DNA of 64,000 nt. Origin: Clitopilus passeckerianus. Taxonomy: Eukaryota; Basidiomycota; Agaricomycetes; Agaricales; Entolomataceae. Shown here piece after piece: positions 1 through 11,830 of the stretch. Made by a program: the position numbers and the translations under genes. Positions within the stretch are counted from its first letter, which is position 1. Each line of letters opens with the position of its first letter. Location: the NCBI GenBank assembly GCA_944990035.1, contig CALYLX010000034.1, forward strand, positions 310,001-374,000, read 5' to 3'. Under the pieces are notes generated by a model. It did not search any database. It saw only the letters and a program-made list of their open reading frames with translations, and was not told the origin of the DNA.

Positions 1-1256
1 TGTAGCTCATGGTGCTGTTAAATACGGGGCTAACCGGGGAAAGACCTTGTCGCATGTATGTGACTTGTTGCTGGGTGGGCTGAGTGCGAGGGAGATCCTC
101 TATTCTTCGTGCACTGGTGGAAGCGACTGGGTACGGGTGAAGAGCCATAGAAAGCATGCGAGTTGGTTGAGGCTGATCGGTCATCTTGCGCATGGGCCGG
201 TGCACAGTGGCCATGGGAGATGGTCGATGTCGTGTAGCTGTACGGATTGGTCCTAATGCATTGCGTGAGGCTGCATTTATGGTTGGGACAGCCTAAACAA
301 CACGATGTCAATAAATGAAGCCTATGCAAGAGAAAAACTGGCGCTTTGACCCACCTCGGAACTTGATTTCGACGAAAGGGATGGATTCATATTCGGCCGT
401 TAGCGAAATTGGATGGAAAACGGGGAGGGTCGCAGGCTCCAGAGCACAAGCGAAGTATCAGATTCGTACAAAGATGGAACAAAGGAGGTTGGACGCGAAG
501 GGCCCATCCATCCTTTAGTATGGATTCAGCCTCCTGCCAGTCGCCAACTGATCAACTGTGACTGGACAAAAAGACAATAAGCGGAGACCATATCCGGACG
601 ATCGCCCCGGAATTCGTTTTTGGCAAGAACAATTAGGAGACGAGTACCATCTAATTGTTGATGCATCCATACACGCTAGTGGCGAAGTGCTTCCCAGGGC
701 CGCAATGAAGCTTTTTGTTTCGCCTCCAGGCTGAAATGCTTTGGTTATTGGCGGTTTGGAGACTTCGATCGGCTAACCCCGGTCAATAACAATAAGCTGC
801 CAGCACCAGGTTTTGTACCGCTTCAGCAAGCACAATCCCGCGAAGACCAGAGTGAAGGAATCCTGAAGAATCTTAGAGATAGCAATCCTATCTTTTGTGG
901 GTGTCCTCGGTTTTGTGGGCGCAATTGTGGTTGACGGACAATCGCGCTTTCAGAATGTTCAACCTATTCTGTAACTCGATTGTGTTTTGCCATTGTGGTA
1001 CGCCTAACGGCACCATAGCGATTACCATGTCAATTCCACTTCATTGATGGTTTCTGATTGAATGAAGGTCGATTTGCCATTTGGTTCTGGCCGCGATGCA
1101 GCACTTTCAAAGCACTTTGGTGGTCCTCTGTCACGTAGTTTTTCTTGTTGACAGCTGTTGTTCAAAGCCTTTCCCCTAGAGCAGCACAGCCACTCTACCC
1201 TGCATTCCGTCATATTCCATCACCAACGTCGCCTTACAGACCCTCGGCCGAGATCA
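1..1256. other. No gene recognised
   Basis: Short open frames occur on both strands, but none has a convincing start, splice pattern or recognisable domain. The last 100 bases are probably the promoter and 5' UTR of the F-box-like gene that follows. Confidence 0.5.
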
Positions 1257-2523
1257 ATGCAACTCATACCAGAGGACATAATATCCTATATCGTTGGCTA
1301 CATAGGCGCTGACGAACAAGCGCTGCGAACTTGCAACCTTTCCTCGAGAATTTTTCGACCTTCGTGCAAGAAATACCTCTTTGCTTCTATCTCCGTTTCT
1401 CTTAGCCCTGGAAGCAGATATGAAGCACGCCACAAACGGCTGCACGAAGTCTTGGCCTCGAGCCCTGATGTAGGGGGCTACGTGAAGCAACTAAACCTCA
1501 CCTTAACCAACCGAGGGACCGGACCAGATGGGGTCGCCGTGCTGTCCCAATTTCCTAGACTTCGACGCTTGGTAATCCTCAGTGGCGAAGTGGCAATGAT
1601 TCGGTGGCTTAACTTGCCTGAAAAGCTGCAGAATTCAATATCGTCACTCTTTCTGCTACCTACTTTGGAGAGTTTGACGCTCTCATACATAGCCGATTTC
1701 CCGACCTCTGCCCTCTGTGTCGCCACTTCGCTGAGGGCATTGGACCTCGATTCTATCACCGTTCTATCCGCTGAGGAAGAACCTGCCTCAGATTCACAGA
1801 AACCAAACATATGTCTCTCCTCCGTAGGGAAGCTGGAGACCTTCCGGCTCACTACCCTATCCACGGACGATCTCGAGACCATTCTTACCCAAGTACTAGG
1901 TGTCCAAGCTGGCACGGAACCCGTACTACGTGACCTGGAACTTCAAACCAGTACAATGCTGCACAGCAGCCTATCCTCTGTGCAGGGTATACTTAACACA
2001 TTCTCACGAAACTTGAGGAGTCTCGTCGTTACCGCTGGTGATGGTAAGCCGGTTCGTAACTTATTTTACGGTTACTCATTTGCCAATCACAGATGAACAT
2101 CTCGACCTGTCTGCGTTCTCCGAGTTGGAACACCTCTCCATCATCTTTCCTGAATACTCAGAAGACGCCCTCCCATGGCTCTGCTCTACATTGCAGACAC
2201 TCCCACTGAACAACAAAGTATCATCCATAGGGTTCACCTTCTGGCCTTATGAAACCTTCATCATCGATCCCGACTGGAGCGACCTCGATTCTGAACTTTC
2301 TACTATCGACAAATATCACTGTGGCATTCGAATACGGTTGAGTGGGTTAAAGCATGATTTCAGGTATTTCTTGAAGGAGCTGGCACCGAGGATTGCGTCG
2401 AGGAAGAATGTGGAGATCTTTAATGGGTGTCATTTGGTGGATTGGAGGCCGACGAATGCAGATATACAGACTGTGGAGGTACCGACGTATTTTGATGATA
2501 GTGAAAGAGATGAAGAAGAATAG
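1257..2523 (+). CDS. F-box/LRR-like protein, two exons
   Basis: Exons 1257-2043 and 2093-2523 are joined by a 49-bp GT...AG intron and give 405 aa. The start is the ATG opening MQLIPEDIISYIVGYIG, an F-box-like beginning (L-P-x-x-I/L-x-x-I) followed by a Cys/Leu segment (LRTCNLSSRIF). The rest has irregular leucine-rich stretches such as LPTLESLTLSYIADF, as in fungal F-box proteins that present substrates to SCF ubiquitin ligases. The phase is preserved across the intron (a Gly-Asp-Asp-Glu join). The F-box is weak. Overall layout resembles the 429-aa gene at 59.2-60.5 kb. The substrate cannot be inferred. Confidence 0.75.
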
Positions 2524-2700
2524 GGTACTTTTGGGTCTGACGCTTTCTTCTTTTGACGTCAAGTAAGAAAATGTATCGGTTCTTCTGTGTTGCCTGCCAA
2601 GTTCGTTTGAAACGCGAAGTAACATATATGCCATCATTATGGAGATGACCAGGGGTACGAAGGTATTATCAGATAGAAGAAACGTGCCCTGCGCCGCTAC

Positions 2701-4142
2701 TCAAACTCTGACCCGTTTGGCTTTGTCTCGATTACTATCCTCCCTCTGGCGTTTCGTACCGCGAGACTTCGGGGCAGGTATGACTTCAGCATTCTCTGAT
2801 TTCACTTTGGATTCCTTCTTGACCTTGACGATTGATGGCTTCTTCGGCTTCCCGGTCCCCCACTCCTCTCTCTCCTTTTTCACCTCAGGAATCCAATCGC
2901 CCTTTTTGAGATCCCAGTTCTTGTAGTCATCCTTCAATTCTTTCTGGAATTCTTGGTCATATCCAATACATTTCAATGCCCATATCACCAGGCGCTACTC
3001 ACAAACGGGTCAATGTTAGGTGGGGTAATATACAATGCAATACACCGACCTCTCGACCACTGTCGTACTCCTCCCTGAGCTCCTCAGGTGTTGGCTTTGG
3101 TGGTGAATTTGCAGGAAACGCATGTTTGTGGCGCTGTTCCTTCTTAGTCGGTTCTCGCCCTAGCCGCTTTCTCAGGACAACTCGTTTGCGGACACCCTTT
3201 CCCCAGTCACACTTAGCGATATTTTTGCACCATGTATTCTTTGTCTGAATATCCATTAGGGTTCTTGACATTTATAGACAGCAAAACTCGGGCTCACTGA
3301 ATATGGTGTCTCAAGCCATTCCTCGCGAGTCAATGATTCGGCAAGTACAAGCCGATAATAGCCGACGTAGAGCCATTGGTTCCCCTTCATCCTTAGGAAA
3401 AGATGAAAGGGCTTGTCGTAACGGTACAGGAAGCATTAATAGAATAAACCAGGGAAGTCCGCACGCTGAGGAGCTTTTGGATTGTAAGAGGCGTTTAGGA
3501 ACATGAAGTCCTTCCTCCCGTATCGAGCGAGATGCTTTTCGGAGATGGGAGGGAATGTTTGTTGTGCGTTGCCTCCATATTTCTTGGAGAAGTAGTTCCT
3601 GTCGAAGACGAAGTCAAGAAATTCAGGCCCAAGATCGTCGGGGAGTGGATATGGTTTTATGCCGAGATCATCAATGCGAGTCAGGACTGTCCTGAAGCCG
3701 TCTTCGTATTCATCCTTGTTCATTTTAACCTTATGCGTTGGCTGCAGAATTTGGGAACAGAGATTCATTGTCAGATACATATCAGTTTGGAGCTCCTGTG
3801 AGAGGGGAAGCTTACGTTGTAGAAGTCTTTGTCCTCAAGTCTAAAAGCGCCCTCTACCTTCGTGCTTAATGGTTTCGAGTCTTCTTTTTCCTCTTCTTTT
3901 TTGATGATTTTCTGTTGCTTGATATTCTCGGTTTTCACTTGAGCATTATCAACAAGGATATCGGATGGCTTTCGATGGTAATGGTTAATATAAGCTAGGT
4001 TAAATGATGAATGGATCGTGAAGACTCACCAGGTCCGAATATCTATCTTCTTCATCTTGCTCAAACCAGTCGTAGTACTCTTCTTCGTTTCTTCGCTCTT
4101 TTTTGGTGAGCACTACTTCCAGTCGCTGGAAACGTGGCTAGT
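2701..4142 (-). pseudogene. DUF6697-like family member A, nonsense mutation
   Basis: Exons readable by comparison with the copy at 11.8-13.3 kb: about 4142-4031 (contains EEEYYDWFEQDEEDRYSDL), about 3968-3816 (ends DKDFYN), 3741-3298 (core: GIKPYPLP, YGGNAQQTFPP, NPKAPQRADFPGLFY, NQWLYVGYY, LTREEW), 3244-3050 (LGREPTKKE, YDSGRE) and 2994-2701 (WALKCIGYDQEFQ plus a Lys/Arg-rich tail). All junctions keep phase. The core exon has an in-frame TAA at 3438-3436, right after PGLFY, although homology continues beyond it. The first exon was not found. The family name DUF6697 is from memory; function is unknown. The basic tail suggests a nuclear or nucleic-acid-associated protein (inference). Confidence 0.6.
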
Positions 4143-4944
4143 CATTGCACAGGTGTCAGGAGCTGCGAGGCAGGACAGTGATCACCGGCAGTGAGACCGA
4201 CCATGAGTTTTGATACTTCTTAGTACAGATGATCTTGTGAAGGACACTGGGAAGGTGGTCAAGGAAGATATGCTGAACACTAGAGAAAGTAATGGTCATC
4301 GACTACAAGAGAGCCGAGGCCGTAAGATGTGACGTTCGCAAGTAAGGGATCGATACCGTCCCTGGCAGAAGTGTCCCCGAACAACACACCATGATCACAC
4401 TGAAGGTTGAAGCAAAGGTTGCGGGTACAGCCTTGAAGACGTTAGCAGTCAGCAGTAGTTTGGATAATTGGTTCTGTCATTCTATGATTCTCGCCGTAAA
4501 CAGGCTTCAAATTTACCGTCGGGTGTATGAACAATTTCCGGTTGGTCAAGGTTGAGCAAGCCCATTGGCCGTTCCGTGACCAAAGGGGATGATTACATCA
4601 GCATGACCTTGTTCAGCCAGCCGACCGAAATTAGCACTGCAAAGTGGTGTACCGTTGACCACCACCATCCGTTCCCAAATCCTGGCGTTCTATTTTAATT
4701 TTCAAGGTTTGAAACGCTTCAAAGAGAGCTTTGATAGCCTGGTGCTTTCTTACTAGACCCGTGTCGTTAACCTCAGGCGATCTCCAAAAAGCAAGCCGTC
4801 ATTCAGGTATGTTGAGGTTTACTTGATTGACTTTATTGATCTCAAGAAAAGCTTTCATTGTTAGGGCGATTGCTGAGCGTTAACAGAAGATAGAAGCTTT
4901 TTCGAGCTACCGGGGAACTGGGGAAGCCATAGCTTTTCTGGATC
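4143..4944. other. Divergent intergenic region
   Basis: About 800 bases with no convincing coding frame. They lie between the 5' ends of the minus-strand DUF6697-like copy and the plus-strand phosphatase gene, so they probably hold both promoters and perhaps an unresolved first exon of the former. Confidence 0.4.
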
Positions 4945-7900
4945 ATGCCTTACGCCCACGCAGAGGGCGAAATTGACACTGGAGCTCAGCCAGCTGTCAA
5001 GAGCCTCCGCTCACGATTTGAACAATTGGCGACTATTACACAGCCGGCGTCACCCCTAGGAACTGAAAAACGACATGCAAGTGGACCGCACGTTCAACAC
5101 AACTCCAATGTCGACCAAAGTGATGAGTTCTTACTTGCCGACGAACCGCCAGCGAGCCCAAGGACCAGATCGGCCTCCAACAGTGCTGCAGCAAGATCTG
5201 TTTCAGGATCGCTGCTGGATGTAGGCACATCCCACCACTTACGCGCGTCTTCGTCGTCGTCCGACCTGGCATCGGCGGAGTTAAAGGTGAAAGCAAAACG
5301 TCCACCACCTCCGCCTCCGCCAGGGCGATTGAAAGGAAATGGCGCATCGCAACAACCAGCATCAATGCCTTCCCCTCTTCTTAGACCTGTGCCTGCTCCT
5401 CCGATTACGGGAAGCCCGAGAATCGGTGCTGTTAGTCTTCCACTGTCAAACCTTTCCACTGGGTCCGGAGAAGGTTATGGGGACAATTTGAGCAGTAGAT
5501 TGTGGGTTCTTCATCGTCACTTATAATATCTTTACTAACTCTGCGACAGTGCTCAACCAAACCCCTACTTGACGCCTGGAAGCAGCCCACGTTTGGCACC
5601 TGTCAATAATGGGTCTCCCTCGTCATCGTTCTCCTTAGACTCGTCAGAGACACTTGTATCAAGTGTCGCCTCTCTGAGAAACAAATTGTACGTTTCCATT
5701 ACTCAGAATGATGCAATATATGCCGACATCTCTTGTTAGTGGAACGACTACGGTTACACCGCCTCGCCCCGTTCCACCCCGCCCGCCTGGGACTTTGAAT
5801 GCACACTCACACAGTGAGCCTGATCCAGCGGCGTTTCCATCTTCTAGGCCACCAGCCATACCACCTCGAACAACCAGATCCATTGAAACTACACTTCACC
5901 ACGCCCCCCAACCAATACCTCGGCAAACCGAAAGCCCTATCTTGGAGCAACCTCAGGCACAGAGCCCAGAGGCAATGTACCTTATTCCCTCCAACAGCTC
6001 ATCAAGTTTCCGAGTTTTGAATGGGAGAAGTCCATTCTCCGACGAAGGCAATGGACTCGCCAGGAGCACATCCTCCTCGCCGGTATCATCACTGTCAAAG
6101 CGATCCGGTTCTAGACATCGCCAGTATGCGACTCCACAAGTCAGTGGATTGGACGTGACCTCTGGGAGCCAGATGAGCCTCGCGTCCAATAGCGAGCCCG
6201 ACTTGAATCCTCCCACGAGGGCACCATTACCTCCCCGACCACCACAACGTGCACGACCTACTGCACCCGATGCCTCGCTATTCGTTTCCCCTCCTTATTC
6301 CCAATCGCCCACATCGTTATCTTCAGCGACGTCATCCAATACATCACTGCCTGCGCCACCACCCCTACCCGTTCGCCGTTCTCCCGGCTCTGTTGCTGTT
6401 GAAGATCCCCTTTCCGTACCGCCATCTGCACCTTCAGGTGGTCTCCCGCCGCGTCTTCCAAGTAGACCACAGCAGCTTCAGCTACAACCTGATTCCCCCA
6501 TTGTGGCTTCTCCTACCACTGCAACGGAACGCAAACCTCTTGGCTCTGCGAAGCTGCCACCACCTCCTACGCGTACTATTGCGTTGGGAAGCAAATTACC
6601 TCCTGCACGACGACCTGCTGCCTCCGAATCCGATGAAGAGTCTGGAGATGAAGAGGATCCGAAAACCCAAATCGCGGACCAGCTGCCTGATAGCAGTCGA
6701 TCCTCCCGCCGTCCACCAGCATTGAGCTTCCGTGAGGGAGCTGGCTCGCCGAAGATCCCTGTACATGCATTTACTGGGACATCTTCCATTGCTGGGACTA
6801 CCGCCGTGACTGCGCACCATCATCATATCAAGATATACGAATTGGGTGGATCAATTGAACCCTCACCTCGCCTGGTCATCGATACGAAGGATATGGGCTT
6901 CAAGGTCACCTGCACTGAATTCCGGCCTTGTGCTTCCCGCCCAGATCGGGGTCATGTTCTCTGGTTAGGCTCGAAGGAAGGCCATTTGTTCGAGATGGAT
7001 ACGAGGACGGGAGCGATAATCGACAAGAAGCATTCCGCACACCTGTATGCTATCACCCATATATTCCGCCATGGGAGGAGTATGGTGTCCATAGACGAAT
7101 CTGGGAAATGCCTTATATACTCCCCGGCGGACGATCAGCAAGATATATCGTTGACATATACCCAGCCCCGCGTGGTCAGGATTGCGGAGAAGCAGGATTT
7201 CATGAAGATTTTGGGAGGGAAGCTGTGGACTGCTGCGAGGAGCGACCAGCAGTTTATTGCTGTGGGGCAGAAGACACCGGTGGTGAAGGTGTATGATATC
7301 TTCCAGGCTGCGAATGTGGCGAAGACGTTGATGCCGCCTGAACACGTTGGTCCCGTTACTTCTGCTACCATCATACCCTCGCAACCGGATGTGGTGTATA
7401 TGGGACATGAGGAGGGATATGTCACGATCTGGCAGATATCTTCGCCTGAGGACCATGGGCATCCGAAGTGCTTGGAGGTGCTGAAGATCTCGATGTCAGA
7501 CGTGTTGTGTTTGGAGGGAGTTAACGATCGGCTTTGGGCAGGTGGGAGGAATGGGATGATCGCTGCGTATGACGTTACGCAGAGGCCGTGGTTGGTGTCC
7601 AATAACTGGGTCGCGCATCCGGGGTTGCCGGTGTTGAAGCTAGCGGTGGATCATTATGGGATTGATAAACGTGGGCATTTGTGCGTTATTAGCACGGGGA
7701 GGGATGAGCAGCTGAGGTTTTGGGATGGGTTGTTAGGGCTAGATTGGGTCGGTAAGTTGAATTGGATGATTATGGGCCTCGAAAGGTTACTTATGGAGAT
7801 TTCTAACAGAAGAGGAATTGTCGAAAAAAGAACCTACCTTCAGCCAGACCCGAGACCTGACTATGCTTATCATCTCCTGGAACTGTGATGCTGCTCGCCC

Positions 7901-9091
7901 GGATTCTCTTACTGGAGACTCTGCAAACCTCACCTTCCTGTCTGATGCTCTCCTGAGCGTCGACTCCCCGGACATCGTCGTCTTCGGCTTCCAGGAAGTC
8001 ATTGACCTGGAGAGCCGAAAGATGGCCGCGAAGAGCGTCATCCTAGGTGGCAAGAAGAAAGAGGACGGCGGCCTCTCGGACAAGGTCACAGGGGCTTATA
8101 AGAGGTGGTACGACCGACTGTTGCTGGCTATGAGGCAGATTATGCCAGCAGATACGCCATACGTGACCGTTCACACCGAGAGTCTTATTGGGTTGTTCAG
8201 CTGTGTCTTCGTCAAGCAGGTGCAGAGACCCTCGTTGAAGGATGTATCGATCACTGCTATCAAGCGAGGGATGGGTGGAAGGTATGGGAACAAGGTCGGT
8301 GCTGCTTCCATAGTTCCATCGTTTCCGGCGCTGAATCAATGTCCAGGGTGGAATTGTCGCTCGCTTCGTTGTCGAGGACTCCTCAATTTGCCTCATCAAC
8401 TGTCACCTTGCAGCCGGCCAAGGTGCTGTTCGGCAACGCAATGCTGACGTCGCTGGATTGCTGGAGGCAAAGGATCTCTTTTCCCAAGGCGATGAAGTTG
8501 TAGCATATGTGGGAGGTGGTGATGGTACTATGGTCTTGGACCATGAGATCGTCTTCGTAAGTCACCAACCATGCTCCTGCAAGTTGCTTTCTCATCCCAT
8601 GCCTGCAGGTCAGCGGAGATATGAACTATCGCATCGACCATCGGCGAGACGCCATCATCCAGGCTATCAAGACCCAAGACCTCCAATCTCTCTACGCCCA
8701 CGACCAGCTCCTACGCGAGATTAAGTTCAACCGTGCTTGTCGCTTCCGGGGCTTCCACGAAGGCCCACTCACGTTCACCCCAACCTACAAATATGACCGC
8801 CGGTCTGACGAGTTCGATTCGTCGGAGAAGCGTCGGTCCCCGGCCTGGTGCGATCGTATTCTCTGGAGATCCCATGTGCCAGGACGGGTCGCCCAGCTGC
8901 AGTACAGGAGATATGAGGTTAATGTTTCGGACCATAGGCCTATCTCTGGAGCGTTCAAGGTCACTGTCAAGAATGTCCAGCATGAGATACGGCAGCAGGT
9001 CAAAGCGGAGGTGCAGTTGAATTGGGTGCAAGAGCAGGCGCGGCTTATGACTGCGTCGAAGCATTTTTACGTCAGACAGTCGCTCATTTGA
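4945..9091 (+). CDS. WD40 / inositol polyphosphate 5-phosphatase fusion protein
   Basis: Six exons, 4945-5501, 5550-5687, 5740-7751, 7810-8294, 8347-8556 and 8609-9091, all in phase, give 1,294 aa. Residues 1 to about 580 are low complexity with polyproline tracts (PPPPPPPG, PPRPVPPRPPG), likely SH3 or profilin-type ligands. Residues about 590-900 form a WD40-like propeller (IKIYELGG, GHVLWLGSKEGHLFEMD, LRFWDGLLGLDWV). The C-terminus is an IPPc phosphatase with WNCD, FGFQE, IKRGMGGRYGNK, INCHLAAGQ, GDMNYRIDHRR, PAWCDRILW and SDHRPISG, so the Mg2+-dependent active site looks complete. The expected reaction is removal of the 5-phosphate from phosphoinositides. Plant 5PTases 12-14 and fungal proteins share this layout. 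Confidence 0.9.
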
Positions 9092-9507
9092 GCCAAGGAC
9101 CATTTATAGCACCAGTTGCAACTTCTCCGGGTGCATCACATAGCTGGATTACTTTATCTTCATCGCCTCCTTTTTCTTTCTTTCTTTCTTTCCTCCACTC
9201 ATTTTTGGGATTTTTGTCGCCTCTTTACATGCACTTGTATCATCACCAGGACATGGTTCTAGCATGCGGACTCTTTACGAACTACAAGTTTAATTTGCAA
9301 CACTTTCTGTACTGTAGAGTACCTATAGCTGGCTGCGCCAGTTCCAGCTACGACCTTATTACCTAGCAACCCCTTAGATCAGATAATAATGATAATGAAG
9401 ACACGGATATCCGAAAACGCCATGCAGTCGGTGTCAGGCCCATCGATCTTTAGATTGTTGTAAAGAACCACATCGGTCAAGGAAGAAGATATCGTGGTAT
9501 AGCGGCA
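9092..9507. other. Intergenic region with a TTTC microsatellite
   Basis: Presumed 3' UTR of the phosphatase gene and 5' flank of the costars gene. It contains about five TTTC units at 9173-9192 within a pyrimidine-rich tract. No gene was seen. Confidence 0.5.
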
Positions 9508-9933
9508 ATGGACACAAATCATGAGATTGAAGTACTGAAAGGTAGAGAATATTGTGTTCTGCTGCATAACGGCATTGAAAGTTGACTGTTGGAATTGTTC
9601 TGCAGGGGCTATCAAGGAGCACGGAACGACCAATGCAGATGGGACGATGACCATTGCCTATGGGATCTTATTTGATAAGACTGCTAATCAGCGTAGGATA
9701 ACCAGTTTTCGGCAACTTCAGCCTATCACATCTCGATGCTGATCTCTCTCATTTAGTTGAGGCTTTGAACGGCACCTTGAGGGCGGCCAAGAGGCAAAAG
9801 AAGGTATGGATGAAATGGGGTTGCTTTACTGGGTCAATTGCTGAAAACTTCACAATATCAGGTTGCGTACAACGCTGAAATCCTTATGATGCCTAAGGAT
9901 AAGGATACTGTGGTTTCTTGGATTGGGTCATAG
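9508..9933 (+). CDS. Costars-family protein, four small exons
   Basis: Exons 9508-9541, 9606-9692, 9757-9803 and 9862-9933 join in phase into a 79-aa protein, the usual size of a stand-alone costars protein. Recognisable segments in order are IKEHGTTNADGTMTIAYGIL, FDKTANQ, LEALNGTLRAAKRQKKV and a C-terminal AEILMMPKDKDTVVSWIG. Costars proteins form a small winged-helix fold related to the actin-binding C-terminus of ABRA/STARS. A role in actin organisation is known for the family in other eukaryotes and is only inferred here. No single exon exceeds 90 bases, so simple ORF calling misses it. The start is the only in-frame ATG upstream of the conserved segment. Confidence 0.85.
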
Positions 9934-10233
9934 TTTATTTGTTGCTTGGTTGAAGGAGTGTTTGATTACTAAATTCCTGAGGCTCGATCGTCAAATACTA
10001 GGATGGAAGGCTGAGTTAACGATCTAATAACATAACCGCGGTTGACTTGCGTCCGCTATAATGACTACGAGATCACAAGCAAGTGTATGCTGTAGAGCAT
10101 ACGAGGACCGTTGGAGAATGTCCTTACAATCCTGGTGCGAACCCGTCGGCTTGGAGCCCGGAGATCGATTCCCCCGTTTGGCAACTTTCCAATTAGTCCT
10201 CATGATCATTGCGGTCCTTTCGTTCAACCCACG

Positions 10234-11208
10234 ATGTCTTCAGAAGGTTCGAGTCAAATAACACACGAAATGGGCGAGAGTGCCGCTAAAGCTCTTCCTA
10301 CTCCTGATGCCGTCTCCAAAGCCTGCGCCCTAAATGTCCTTGACCGCACAGGCAACCCGGTAACGTTCGGGAGCTTATTTCAGGATAAGAAGACGATTGT
10401 CGTGTTTGTCAGTGAGTAATCGACTCTTTACCTCGACATGCATGTGCTTTAAACTTGCTACTATCAGGACACTTCTTTTGTGGAGTTAGTTTTCCCTACG
10501 ATGTTCTTTTGTCCTCGATTGCGGATGGACTAATGGAGTCATCTAGGCCTGCCAGAAATACGTGACCGAACTCTCCAAGAAACCGCTGCAGAGCACAAAT
10601 GTAAACCTCGTGGTTATCGGCTGTGGAGAGTGGAGTCCTATAGACTTCTATGCTGGTCCGTATCCTTAACGAAACCCAGCAGGATGTTGCGAGGATGGCT
10701 GACTAGCAACGTTTAGAAACTACCGGGTTCACAGGCCCAATCTACACCGACCCTTCTAGAGAGCTCTTACGAACGCTCGGGATGACAGTTGAGACGTTTC
10801 AACTGACTCCAGCAGGTGAACAGCGGAAGAGCTATCTAGGAAAGAGTTCAACAGTTTTGACCTTGCAGAGTATGGGTGTAGGTGTTCTTATCACGTCTGA
10901 TTTTGCATGGCTTAAATGATGACCTTTCCAGAAAATAATCACACATCCTACCCTCCTCGGAAAGCAGGGCAATTTCAAGCAGATCGGCGGCGAATTTATA
11001 TTTGGACCTGGTAAGATCTCTCTTAATGATATAAATCGTTCATGAGTTAAGCTCCCATGACATCAGGTGTCCAATGTACATTCGCTTCTCGAATGAGGCA
11101 TACCGAAGATCGTGAGTCCATTCGTCGTTCAAACACGTTCGCATTTCTTAGTGACCTGCAGATATGGAAGTCGATGAACTCCTGAAGGTCGCAGACGTAC
11201 AGTTCTAG
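10234..11208 (+). CDS. AhpC/TSA-type peroxiredoxin-like protein
   Basis: Seven exons, 10234-10411, 10468-10484, 10547-10655, 10717-10877, 10932-11010, 11067-11111 and 11162-11208, give 211 aa. The fold signature is VLDRTGNPVTFGSLFQDKKT, VVFVRHFFCGACQKYV with a CGAC redox-type motif, LVVIGCGEWSPIDFY, TGPIYTDPSRELLRTLGM, and a late block QIGGEFIFGPG.QCTFASRMRHTEDH. This matches the AhpC-TSA_2 (PRXL2-like) group of thioredoxin-fold proteins, where the paired cysteines replace the classical peroxidatic arrangement. The 17-bp second exon encodes most of the motif approach (RHFFCG). Likely cytosolic, with no signal peptide. Peroxidase activity is not proven for this group. Confidence 0.85.
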
Positions 11209-11830
11209 CCTAGTATATGTCCGCAGAGACGCATCAGCTACGAGATCCGCTTGCCGTTTCCTTCTCTTATGGTTCGGCTGGTCTGGGTACGCAGAATGAT
11301 CAATTCACTGCTTGATGCATGACGTGTCGGGGTGGATAGAGAGACTTCAGTCTGGTTTAAAAACAGCCTGGTTATGCAACCGTGTGCATGCATCAACTTG
11401 AACTTGCGTTGTAGTCTGGCCCATGCTCGTCTATCTCACGTATGTAAACAATATGTAACCGTCATAGCGTCCATAGCACTATATTGGTCATGAAGGCCTA
11501 ACGAATGCTTCTAACTCCAATTACCCACAACTTGAACGTGCCTGACCACCACCCTAGCCTTAGCCTGCCCTGAACCCATTCCTGCAGTCACATGTCACGA
11601 GACTGGGACGCGTCTGTGACAAACGCGTCTTTCTGTGTTGATGGTCTTCTTAAGCCACCAGGCTTCATTCCGGCCGGCTGCCGAACCCAACAAGGTCTTG
11701 TGGCCTTGATATCTTATCAAGAATGTGTTTAAGCTCTGGAAAGACGTTGTTGGACTCTCTTGGTCTGTCACCCCTGAGCTTAGGGCGCCAGACAACCGCC
11801 AGTCCGATTCCAAATGCCAATCGTGCGTAA
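11209..11830. other. Intergenic region
   Basis: About 600 bases without a supported gene. The 5' exon and start codon of the DUF6697-like gene that follows probably lie in its last part; an ATG at 11814 is a candidate, but I could not join it in phase. Confidence 0.4.

Noticed and set aside
6249..6725. A 158-codon frame inside the phosphatase gene
   Set aside because: Out of frame with the WD40/IPPc gene, Leu/His/Pro-rich because of the proline-coding tract, and without motifs.
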